Shown in pieces: positions 1 to 5,930 of a stretch of DNA of 10,185 nt. Each line of letters starts with the position of its first letter. The first letter of the stretch is position 1. This DNA comes from Selenomonas sp. (lineage in GTDB: Bacteria; Bacillota; Negativicutes; Selenomonadales; Selenomonadaceae), in contig DOYB01000221.1 of assembly GCA_003518745.1 (NCBI GenBank), positions 1-10,185 on the forward strand. Reading direction: 5' to 3'. The position numbers were made by a program, and so were the translations under genes. The notes beneath the pieces are model-generated. The model was not told the origin of the DNA and did not search any database. It was given only the letters and a program-made list of their open reading frames with translations.

Positions 1-205
1 CCATGCCTTTGGCGGAGCCGGACAAGCCGCGCCAGATATTGCCCCCCCCGACTACAATGGCAACCTCAATCCCATTGTTATGGATTTTCTTTATCTGCTT
101 GGCAATATCCTCCACTATCACGGGATCAATACCAAACCCCTGCTCGCCTGCCAAGGACTCTCCGCTTAATTTCAAGACAATACGCTTGTATTTCGCCGTA
201 CTCAA
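1..205 (-). CDS. pyrH: UMP kinase (uridylate kinase), N-terminal fragment
   Basis: PyrH phosphorylates UMP to UDP with ATP in the cytoplasm, in pyrimidine nucleotide synthesis. Sixty-eight complete codons are visible and the gene runs off the left edge. The translation begins with an STAKYKRIVLKLSGES stretch, the family's N-terminal phosphate-binding lysine/glycine region (residues 2-17), followed by GFGIDP (23-28) and VVGGGNIWRG (51-60), the glycine-rich nucleotide loop typical of bacterial UMP kinases of the amino acid kinase superfamily. The start is a TTG at 205-203. An in-frame TAA at 229-227 excludes a longer protein, no ATG or GTG lies between, and a GGGGGA ribosome site sits 6 bases upstream. 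An ATG at 212-210 is in another frame and does not give PyrH. The gene follows an RND efflux gene rather than tsf, its usual neighbour. No clear promoter was seen just upstream, so it may be read from the efflux operon. Confidence 0.95.
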   Translation of the reverse strand, partial: MSTAKYKRIVLKLSGESLAGEQGFGIDPVIVEDIAKQIKKIHNNGIEVAIVVGGGNIWRGLSGSAKGM

Positions 206-211
206 AATCCA

Positions 212-223
212 TCCCCCTATCCT
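212..223 (-). promoter_or_regulatory. Ribosome binding site of pyrH (decides TTG start)
   Basis: Read on the minus strand this is AGGATAGGGGGA. The GGGGGA part lies 6 bases before the TTG at 205-203. It supports initiation at TTG in a gene with no in-frame ATG before the upstream stop. Confidence 0.7.
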
Positions 224-226
224 GAG

Positions 227-313
227 TTATGAACCTATCTTCCCGTTTACCTTTCTACAAAAGTTCCTGTTTTCCTGCTTATGTACGAAAATATCTTTTA
301 ATTCTTCCATCAT
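227..313 (-). CDS. Possible small protein, 28 residues, overlapping the RND gene stop
   Basis: The first ATG (313-311) forms an ATGA overlap with the RND stop codon (312-310); a second in-frame ATG follows at once. An AAGGGGA ribosome site inside the last RND codons is well placed for one of the two ATGs. The predicted product starts MMEELKDIFVHK and ends VNGKIGS. It is hydrophilic and rich in Lys, Glu and Asn, has one Cys, and shows no membrane segment. It stops with TAA 21 bases before the pyrH TTG and lies in the same frame as pyrH. I do not recognise it. It could be a real coupled small protein, a device that carries ribosomes to pyrH, or a chance ORF. Confidence 0.35.
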   Translation of the reverse strand: MMEELKDIFVHKQENRNFCRKVNGKIGS

Positions 314-3300
314 ATTTCCCCTTTGCGTTCTACTTTATAAACCACCGCATACATGGTAGGGAGAACTATAAGGGTCAGAACAGTAGCCACCAGAAGCCCT
401 GACGAAATTGCGACAGCCATGGGGCCCCAGAAATTGCTCCGCATTAACGGAATCATACCCAGTATAGCGGCAGCGGCTGTCAGCATGATTGGACGGAAAC
501 GCAGGATTGCGGAATCTACCACTGCGTCCCAAGGTGATTCCCCAGCGGCCATATGTTTCTGTATCTGATCGATAAGTATGACAGAGTTGCGGATAATCAT
601 GCCTGTCAGCGCCAGAATTCCCAAGTCAGCCACAAAGCCCAAAGCGCTGTCTGTCAATATCATCCCTGCCGCGACACCTATAATTCCCAAGGGCGCGGTT
701 ATAAGTGTCAGGAGCATCTGATAGCCGCTCCTAAGCTCCAGCATCAGCAGTGTCATAATGACAAATATCATAAGGGGAATCGGAGCCAATAAATGGTTAG
801 AGGATTTTTCACTGTTCTCCAAAGCTCCTGCTACGTTGATTTCGGCCCCCGAAGGCAGACCGGCACGAAGCTCCTCCAAAGAATCGAATGCCCTCTTGGT
901 ATTGTCATTGGCCGTACCGGTTTTTACATTTGCGGTAACGGTAATAGTCGGCTTGAGATTACGCCGCTCTATGAGAGGCTCCTCCGCAGCATAGGAAAAT
1001 TTTGCCACCTGTCCAAGCGGAATCACTTGTCCTGTTGAAGAAAAAAGCGGTAAATTGGACAAATGCCCCGGGTCCTTACGATCTGTTCCCGTCAATCGAA
1101 GGGCAATTCCTATAGTACGATCACCTGTGTAAAATTGAGCCACATCGGCACCGGAAACTTCCGTGTAAATCGATTTGGCTACACTTTCCGAGGTCAGCCC
1201 CAAGGCCTTAAGCTTCGACTGATCCAGCTCCATGCTGAGTGTCGGAGCCTTTTCATTCCAGCTGAGCTTAATACCGTAATTATTCGGGTCTTCGGCCAGT
1301 TTATTAGCCACCTTTTGCGCAATGCTCTTGGTTTCTTCCATACTGTAGGCACTGACCCGGAGCATCAGCGGATAATCAGCCGGAGGGCCTGTTTCTATGA
1401 GCTTGATATTGCCTTGTAAATCGGAAAATTCATTGTTCAACAATGACCTCAGTTCCTTAATGATAAGCTCCCTTTCCTCTGTGCCCTTGGTAACTATAAC
1501 GAATTGCGCAAAATTATCGGCATCGGTCCTTGGATTAAAGGTCAGCACAAATCTAGGAGCGCACCTGCCCACATAGTAGGAATAATTCTCCAATTTATCC
1601 TTATGCTCATCTAACCGCTTGGCCATGTTCTCCACTGCCGCCTGAGTCGCGGCCATTGATGAACCCAAAGGCAGCTCCAAATCCAGAATGATTTCCGGAC
1701 GAATAGATGGCGGGAAAAATTCCTCCCTGATAAATCTAAAAGACCAGACAGATACTGCAAACAATAAACAGGTAATGGCAAGCACGGCGCGCCGATGATC
1801 CAGGCAAAATTCCAGGCAGCCGCGGAACAGTTTATAAAACCTGCTTTCTTCCCTATGCTCCCCAACTACGGCTTTCACTCTAATCAGATACGTACCGTAT
1901 AATGGAGCCACAGTTACACTGATAATCCATGAAAGAATCAATGCTGATGATATAACCGGGAAAAGGGAACTGCAAAACTCACTGGCCAACCCCTTTGAAA
2001 ACGCCACCGGTATAAAGCCGGCGCAGGTGATAAGTGTCCCCACGAGCATTGGCTTTGCCGTGGCATCAAAGGCATAGCAGGCAGCGTCGAATCTGTTGAG
2101 CCCACGCTCCAATTGTACACTCATCATCTCCACGGCAATAATCGCATCGTCCACCAGTAACCCCAAGGAGATTATAAGAGCTCCCAGTGATACCTTTTGA
2201 AGATCGATTCCCATAAGGAACATAAGGGTAAATACCCCTGCCAAAACCAAGGGAATACATCCGGCAACCACCAGACCTGTTCTAACACCCAAGGAAAGAA
2301 AGCTTACAATGAGAACAATGACGATTGCCTCAAACAGAATGCGAACAAACTCAAAGATAGATTCATCCACAACCTTCGGTTGGTTAGCAACCTGATGAAT
2401 TTCTATTCCGAGGGGAAGATCGTTTTTCACCTGAGCTATAAGCTCCTCAAGCTCCTCACCCAAGGTCAGTATATTGGCGCCATTTTCCATGGAAGCAGCG
2501 ATTCCAATGGCAGGTTTACCGTCAAAAAACATCTTAGGTTCCGCAGGGTCTACAAAACGACGCTCCACCTTTGCGATATCTCCAAGCCGTAAGGTATTGC
2601 CATTACCGATTGGAATAGGTGTTTGACGGATATTCTCCACCGAATCATATACGCCGTTCAATCGAAGCTTCACATTACGGCTGTCGGTTTCGATTTCTCC
2701 CGCGGGCGTCATGGAACCCTGCCCCGAAAGTGCGTTGGATATTGACTGAGGATTTATTCCCAGCTCAGCCAATTTATCGACGGAAAATTCAACATATATC
2801 TTTTCCTTTTGGGTACCGATTAGCTCTACCTTTTGTACTTCCGGAAGGGACAGCATTCTTTGACGTATGTTCTCTGCCCGTTTACGGAGCTCTTCATAGT
2901 CAGCATCTTCCCCCGTCAATGCATATACCGACCCAAAAACCTCATCGAATCTATCATTGTAGAAAGGCCCATAGGTTCCTGCAGGAAAATCCTTCTTGAT
3001 ATCCTCACACTGATTGCGAACATCCCGCCAAGTTGGACGAATAATGTCATTGGGAAGATTGTCCTTGAGGTTCAAATAAATTACAGTGGTCCCTGCCCGG
3101 GTTTCACTTTTGATATAGTCAATTCCCGGTGTATCCTGAAGTTTCTTTTCCAGCTTGTCAGTAACCTGCTGACCCATTTCCTCGGCCGTTGCCCCGGGCC
3201 AGGCTGCTGAAATCACCATTTCCCGAATTGTAAAGCTGGGATCCTCCATCCTCCCAAGCCGGAAATATGACCCAATTCCAGCCAGGGCCACTACAATGAT

Positions 3301-3354
3301 AAAATACCAGACCAAGGATTTGTTATTCAGGGCAACGGCAGTCAGGTTTCTCAT
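310..3354 (-). CDS. RND-family efflux transporter, inner-membrane pump subunit
   Basis: This is a proton-driven pump of the resistance-nodulation-division superfamily (AcrB/MexB fold), 1014 residues, the normal length. The N-terminal helix (about 13-30) is followed by LGRMEDPSF (33-41), a form I associate with the TriC-like branch of hydrophobic/amphiphilic efflux pumps. Periplasmic porter segments occupy about 40-330 and 550-850, with two bundles of membrane helices at about 335-545 and 855-1008. Proton-relay residues are visible: the Asp pair D402-D403 in TM4 (GLLVDDAIIAVE), R952 and T959 in LRFRPIMLT. At the position of AcrB Lys940 there is an arginine (R922, in IIRNSVILID). The start ATG overlaps the upstream fusion-protein stop as ATGA and has a GGAGGAG site 5 bases away. 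Substrate cannot be told from sequence. The outer-membrane channel gene is not in this window. Confidence 0.95.
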   Translation of the reverse strand: MRNLTAVALNNKSLVWYFIIVVALAGIGSYFRLGRMEDPSFTIREMVISAAWPGATAEEMGQQVTDKLEKKLQDTPGIDYIKSETRAGTTVIYLNLKDNLPNDIIRPTWRDVRNQCEDIKKDFPAGTYGPFYNDRFDEVFGSVYALTGEDADYEELRKRAENIRQRMLSLPEVQKVELIGTQKEKIYVEFSVDKLAELGINPQSISNALSGQGSMTPAGEIETDSRNVKLRLNGVYDSVENIRQTPIPIGNGNTLRLGDIAKVERRFVDPAEPKMFFDGKPAIGIAASMENGANILTLGEELEELIAQVKNDLPLGIEIHQVANQPKVVDESIFEFVRILFEAIVIVLIVSFLSLGVRTGLVVAGCIPLVLAGVFTLMFLMGIDLQKVSLGALIISLGLLVDDAIIAVEMMSVQLERGLNRFDAACYAFDATAKPMLVGTLITCAGFIPVAFSKGLASEFCSSLFPVISSALILSWIISVTVAPLYGTYLIRVKAVVGEHREESRFYKLFRGCLEFCLDHRRAVLAITCLLFAVSVWSFRFIREEFFPPSIRPEIILDLELPLGSSMAATQAAVENMAKRLDEHKDKLENYSYYVGRCAPRFVLTFNPRTDADNFAQFVIVTKGTEERELIIKELRSLLNNEFSDLQGNIKLIETGPPADYPLMLRVSAYSMEETKSIAQKVANKLAEDPNNYGIKLSWNEKAPTLSMELDQSKLKALGLTSESVAKSIYTEVSGADVAQFYTGDRTIGIALRLTGTDRKDPGHLSNLPLFSSTGQVIPLGQVAKFSYAAEEPLIERRNLKPTITVTANVKTGTANDNTKRAFDSLEELRAGLPSGAEINVAGALENSEKSSNHLLAPIPLMIFVIMTLLMLELRSGYQMLLTLITAPLGIIGVAAGMILTDSALGFVADLGILALTGMIIRNSVILIDQIQKHMAAGESPWDAVVDSAILRFRPIMLTAAAAILGMIPLMRSNFWGPMAVAISSGLLVATVLTLIVLPTMYAVVYKVERKGEI

Positions 3355-4403
3355 TGTATCTCCTCCCGCACTGCCTGCCCTGCCTGTAGCTTATGTACAC
3401 CGCTGACAACCACATGGTCATTTGTATGCAGACCTTCAACCAAAACACTGTTTTCACGATAGTCAAGGATTTTGATCGGCTTCAGGCTGACTGTTCCATC
3501 CTTCACCAGCCAAACCCCCGGAGTATCGCCTGACTGGTAAATCGCTCCCAGAGGCAAGAGCATGCCGCTTTTTCCGCTGCCGGGGAAGACAACACTGGCC
3601 GTCATACCGGCCTCAACACCTTCCGGAACAGTAAGGAGCGTAACCCGAACACGATAGGTCCTCCCACTTCCTGCCATAGGCGCTATCTCCCTTACGATTC
3701 CCCGCACCTCTGTAGGATTGGCCCAAAAACTCACCCTAGCCTCATTGCCAACCGCAGCCAAACCCAAACGGTTTTCCGGCAGGAAGATTTCAGCCTCGAT
3801 TTCACTTGTCTGCATAATGGTCATAACAGTCTGACCTGCCGCCACTACCTGTCCCGACTCGGCTGAGATCTGTGTAATCACTCCATCGGCAGGCGCTGTC
3901 AGCTCCGTATAACCGAGGGCGTTTTGAGCCTCATTACCAATTGCCACGGCATTTTGATAGGCCGCCTCTGCTGCCCTATAATTTGTTCGGTATTGGTCAA
4001 GAACCGCTTCAGGTATAGCGGCAGCGGCAAAAAGCTCCTCATAACGACGCAGATTTGTCCTTGCCAACTCGAGCTGCGCCTGGGCAGATGCAATCTGGGC
4101 CTCCGATTCCGTAACCTTCTGGCGGACATCGCGAGGGCTGATGGACATCAGAACTTCCCCTGCCCTTACACGACTGCCCACATCAACCGGACGTGAAACG
4201 ATTTCCCCGCCCACTTGAAAAGACAGTGAAGCCTCGCGACGGCCTTTTATTTGCCCGCTAAAGGTTTCAGAGGCCGAGTCCGCGGCCTGGATTGTCTGTA
4301 TTTTAACCAAGGGCGGTTTGATATCAACAGACTGATTTTTATTGCAGCCAGTCGTAAGGACTGCTAGACTCAAAATCATGAACAAACTCAAAATCTTACT
4401 CAT
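3351..4403 (-). CDS. RND efflux membrane fusion protein (periplasmic adaptor), predicted lipoprotein
   Basis: A HlyD/AcrA-type adaptor, 350 residues, that links the inner-membrane pump to an outer-membrane channel. Residues 1-19 form a signal peptide with a hydrophobic core (LSLFMILSLAVL) ending in a TTGC lipobox, so Cys20 is the likely lipidated N-terminus. The -3 residue is Thr rather than the preferred Leu. Two half-lipoyl segments (about 65-85, GGEIVSRPVDVGSRV; and 168-196, LTAPADGVITQISAESGQVV) flank an alpha-helical hairpin rich in Ala, Glu and Gln (about 95-160). Beta-barrel and membrane-proximal parts follow (about 200-350). The chosen ATG (4403) has GAGGAG 7 bases upstream; an in-frame ATG at 4424 has no good ribosome site. 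The stop overlaps the pump start (ATGA), so the two are translationally coupled. The gene is divergent from the cation diffusion facilitator. Confidence 0.93.
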   Translation of the reverse strand: MSKILSLFMILSLAVLTTGCNKNQSVDIKPPLVKIQTIQAADSASETFSGQIKGRREASLSFQVGGEIVSRPVDVGSRVRAGEVLMSISPRDVRQKVTESEAQIASAQAQLELARTNLRRYEELFAAAAIPEAVLDQYRTNYRAAEAAYQNAVAIGNEAQNALGYTELTAPADGVITQISAESGQVVAAGQTVMTIMQTSEIEAEIFLPENRLGLAAVGNEARVSFWANPTEVRGIVREIAPMAGSGRTYRVRVTLLTVPEGVEAGMTASVVFPGSGKSGMLLPLGAIYQSGDTPGVWLVKDGTVSLKPIKILDYRENSVLVEGLHTNDHVVVSGVHKLQAGQAVREEIQ

Positions 4404-4407
4404 CAAA

Positions 4408-4455
4408 TTACTCCTCTGTTTCATATCCGTACAACTTCAGACTATTATTCGACAT
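4408..4455 (-). CDS. Possible 15-codon leader ORF before the fusion protein gene
   Basis: ATG at 4455-4453 opens a short frame (MSNNSLKLYGYETEE) that ends with TAA 4 bases before the fusion-protein ATG. Its last codons (GAG GAG TAA) contain the downstream ribosome site, so ribosomes finishing it would sit at the next start. Its own ribosome site is poor. No run of a regulatory amino acid and no obvious attenuator are visible. It may be chance. Confidence 0.2.
   Translation of the reverse strand: MSNNSLKLYGYETEE
4411..4416 (-). promoter_or_regulatory. Ribosome binding site of the membrane fusion protein gene
   Basis: GAGGAG on the minus strand, 7 bases before the ATG at 4403. It favours this start over the in-frame ATG at 4424, which it lies downstream of. 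Confidence 0.75.
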
Positions 4456-4560
4456 TCCGAGGAGAATTCCTGCCTTCCTTATCTGCCTATGCTGTTACCT
4501 GAGGAACTGTGGCTCAGACAATTATCTCGCCTGACTCATTCTCAAAGCTGATATTGCACC

Positions 4561-4589
4561 TTGACTTTCATAAAGAGCTGCCATAAAAT
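4561..4589 (+). promoter_or_regulatory. Predicted sigma-A/sigma-70 promoter of the cation diffusion facilitator
   Basis: TTGACT (4561-4566), a 17-base spacer and TAAAAT (4584-4589): five of six matches to consensus in each box and ideal spacing. Transcription would start near 4596, giving a leader of about 110 bases. Confidence 0.7.
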
Positions 4590-4592
4590 AAA

Positions 4593-4602
4593 CACATATG
4601 TG
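4593..4602. promoter_or_regulatory. 10-bp perfect palindrome at the predicted transcription start
   Basis: CACATATGTG is self-complementary and lies just after the -10 box, across the expected transcription start, where a repressor could block initiation. It is short and AT-rich, so chance is possible. No regulator gene is nearby. Confidence 0.25.
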
Positions 4603-4640
4603 CCTTCCCTTTATATAAGGGAGGGCATTCGCTCTTTTTT
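4602..4640 (+). promoter_or_regulatory. Leader hairpin plus T-run, possible attenuator
   Basis: GCCTTCCCTT (4602-4611) pairs with AAGGGAGGGC (4617-4626) across a 5-base loop: a 10-bp stem with one G-U pair. Six T residues follow at 4635-4640, 8 bases past the stem, which is too far for a classical intrinsic terminator. It lies between promoter and gene, so it may stabilise or attenuate the transcript. Confidence 0.4.
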
Positions 4641-4696
4641 ATTCAAAACGAATCCATACTCATTTTCACAAGGAAATAATTTTCAATTACATACAT

Positions 4697-4703
4697 GAGG
4701 TGA
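4697..4703 (+). promoter_or_regulatory. Ribosome binding site of the cation diffusion facilitator
   Basis: GAGGTGA lies 5 bases before the ATG at 4709. An in-frame GTG at 4700 is inside this site and so is an unlikely start. Confidence 0.8.
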
Positions 4704-4708
4704 ACCAA

Positions 4709-5869
4709 ATGGATTTTCTTCTTGAGCATCTGCTGCCTCAGCGGACAGGTGCCATCGCCACGGACAGGAAGCAATATGGCATGATGGCATCCATTGCCGG
4801 AATTGTCACGAACCTGCTCCTCTTTGCCGCCAAACTCACCATAGGTCTGTGGAGCGGCGCTGTATCCATAATCGCTGATGCCTTGAACAACCTTTCAGAC
4901 ATGGGAAGCTCCGTTATAATCATGATGGGCTTCCGCATTGCCTCAAAACCTGCCGATGACAAACACCCCTTCGGACACGGCAGGGCTGAATACCTTTCGG
5001 GACTTTTCGTGGCCGCGGCGATTCTTATGGTGGGCTTTGAGCTTTTAACCAGCTCCGCCAGGAAGGTAATATATCCTGAAGCAATCAGCGTTGATAACAT
5101 AACACTTATAGTATTAGTGCTTTCCATAATCGGCAAGCTTATGCTGGCCTCCTTCTACAGGGCAATAGGAAGACGTATGGAGTCAACCACCGTTGCTGCT
5201 GCCGCTACAGACAGCATGATGGATTGCATTGCAACCGGGATAGTTCTCATTACCATGCTGGTATACATGTTTTATGACGTGAATATAGATGGAATCGCAG
5301 GCATACTGGTGGCATGTTTTATCCTGTATAATGGCTGGGATACCATGAAGGATACTCTTCAACCCCTTATAGGTGATGCTCCCGATTCGGATTTAATCAC
5401 GGATATCAAGAAGTTCGTACTGGCTGCGCCTGAAATTCTGGGAGTACACGACCTTATAATACATAATTACGGACCGGGCCGCTGCTTCGCCTCCATGCAT
5501 GTAGAAATGCCGGCTACCCTTGATTTACTTACTGCACATGACTGCATAGATCGTCTGGAAAGACAGCTTAACGCAAAAATGAATCTCTCAGTCACCCTCC
5601 ATATTGACCCGGTGACCCAGAACTGCCCGGAATATGACAGGCTTTTTGTCCTTTCCTCAAGGATTCTGGCATCCATTGACGAGAGCCTATCCTTTCATGA
5701 TTTTCGAGTTGTCCCTTACAAGAATGGGCAAAAGCTTATATTCGATCTAGTTGTTCCCCAAAATTTCCGCATGAGTGACCGCCAAATCAGAAAGGAATTC
5801 CACAGACTGCTGCTTGCTACCAATCCCCATGACCGGGCTGTAATACACATGGATCATCAATATTGCTGA
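4709..5869 (+). CDS. Cation diffusion facilitator family metal exporter, tandem C-terminal domains, probable Mn(II) type
   Basis: A proton-coupled divalent metal exporter of the cytoplasmic membrane, 386 residues. Six membrane helices are expected within about 25-210. TM2 carries N60-x3-D64 (in ADALNNLSD) and TM5 carries D168-x3-D172 (in TDSMMDCIATG). The four-residue membrane site is therefore N/D and D/D rather than the H/D pair typical of zinc exporters or the D/D-H/D of FieF/YiiP. From the family literature as I recall it, this pattern marks manganese exporters such as streptococcal MntE. KHPFGHGRAEYLSG (85-98) is a family signature. The cytoplasmic ferredoxin-like domain (about 225-302) is followed by a second, similar copy (about 312-383), making the protein about 85 residues longer than the usual 300. 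The gene stands alone with its own promoter and a terminal hairpin, divergent from the efflux operon. Metal specificity is inference. Confidence 0.93.
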   Translation: MDFLLEHLLPQRTGAIATDRKQYGMMASIAGIVTNLLLFAAKLTIGLWSGAVSIIADALNNLSDMGSSVIIMMGFRIASKPADDKHPFGHGRAEYLSGLFVAAAILMVGFELLTSSARKVIYPEAISVDNITLIVLVLSIIGKLMLASFYRAIGRRMESTTVAAAATDSMMDCIATGIVLITMLVYMFYDVNIDGIAGILVACFILYNGWDTMKDTLQPLIGDAPDSDLITDIKKFVLAAPEILGVHDLIIHNYGPGRCFASMHVEMPATLDLLTAHDCIDRLERQLNAKMNLSVTLHIDPVTQNCPEYDRLFVLSSRILASIDESLSFHDFRVVPYKNGQKLIFDLVVPQNFRMSDRQIRKEFHRLLLATNPHDRAVIHMDHQYC

Positions 5870-5879
5870 AACACATATG

Positions 5880-5909
5880 CAAAAGGCCATCGCTTTCGAT
5901 GGCCTTTTG
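5880..5909. terminator. Bidirectional intrinsic terminator between the metal exporter and htpG
   Basis: A perfect 13-bp stem (CAAAAGGCCATCG with CGATGGCCTTTTG) around a 4-base loop lies 10 bases after the exporter stop and 21 bases beyond the htpG stop. The stem has A4 and T4 at its base on both strands, so each convergent transcript would end with a GC-rich hairpin and a short U-run. Confidence 0.88.
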
Positions 5910-5930
5910 TCGTGCTGTTCAATTCAATGA

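Larger units (their letters stand above)
4404..4708. other. Divergent intergenic region between efflux operon and cation diffusion facilitator
   Basis: These 305 bases hold no confident gene. On the plus-strand side are a sigma-A-like promoter (4561-4589), a palindrome (4593-4602), a hairpin (4602-4626) and a T-run (4635-4640). On the minus-strand side is a purine-rich leader with the stretches GGCAGGAATTC and TGTCGAATAAT (about 4441-4480), then a possible 15-codon ORF and a ribosome site. I could not pick out a convincing -35/-10 pair for the efflux operon. No known riboswitch was recognised; in particular I do not see the conserved core of the manganese (yybP-ykoY) riboswitch. Confidence 0.6.

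Noticed and set aside
3..359. Plus-strand open frame of 118 codons at the left edge
   Set aside because: It lies antisense to the clear pyrH N-terminus and the pump end; its translation has no recognisable domain.
2197..2592. Plus-strand open frames opposite the pump gene
   Set aside because: Low-complexity shadows of the RND coding sequence, with no supporting ribosome site or domain.
4404..4424. Longer membrane fusion protein starting at ATG 4424
   Set aside because: No ribosome site upstream, and the extension would put charged residues and the GAGGAG site inside the coding sequence; the 4403 start gives a standard lipoprotein signal.
4482..4520. Short CTGAG/CTCAG inverted repeat upstream of the efflux operon
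   Set aside because: Only 5-bp arms with a 9-base loop; too weak to call an operator.
4596..4708. Manganese (yybP-ykoY) riboswitch in the metal exporter leader
   Set aside because: The leader is only about 110 bases and I do not see the conserved core sequences; only a simple hairpin is present.
5870..5879. AACACATATG repeated at 4591-4600 and 5870-5879, flanking the metal exporter gene
   Set aside because: A 10-base AT-rich match without target-site or insertion features; likely chance and no evidence of mobility.
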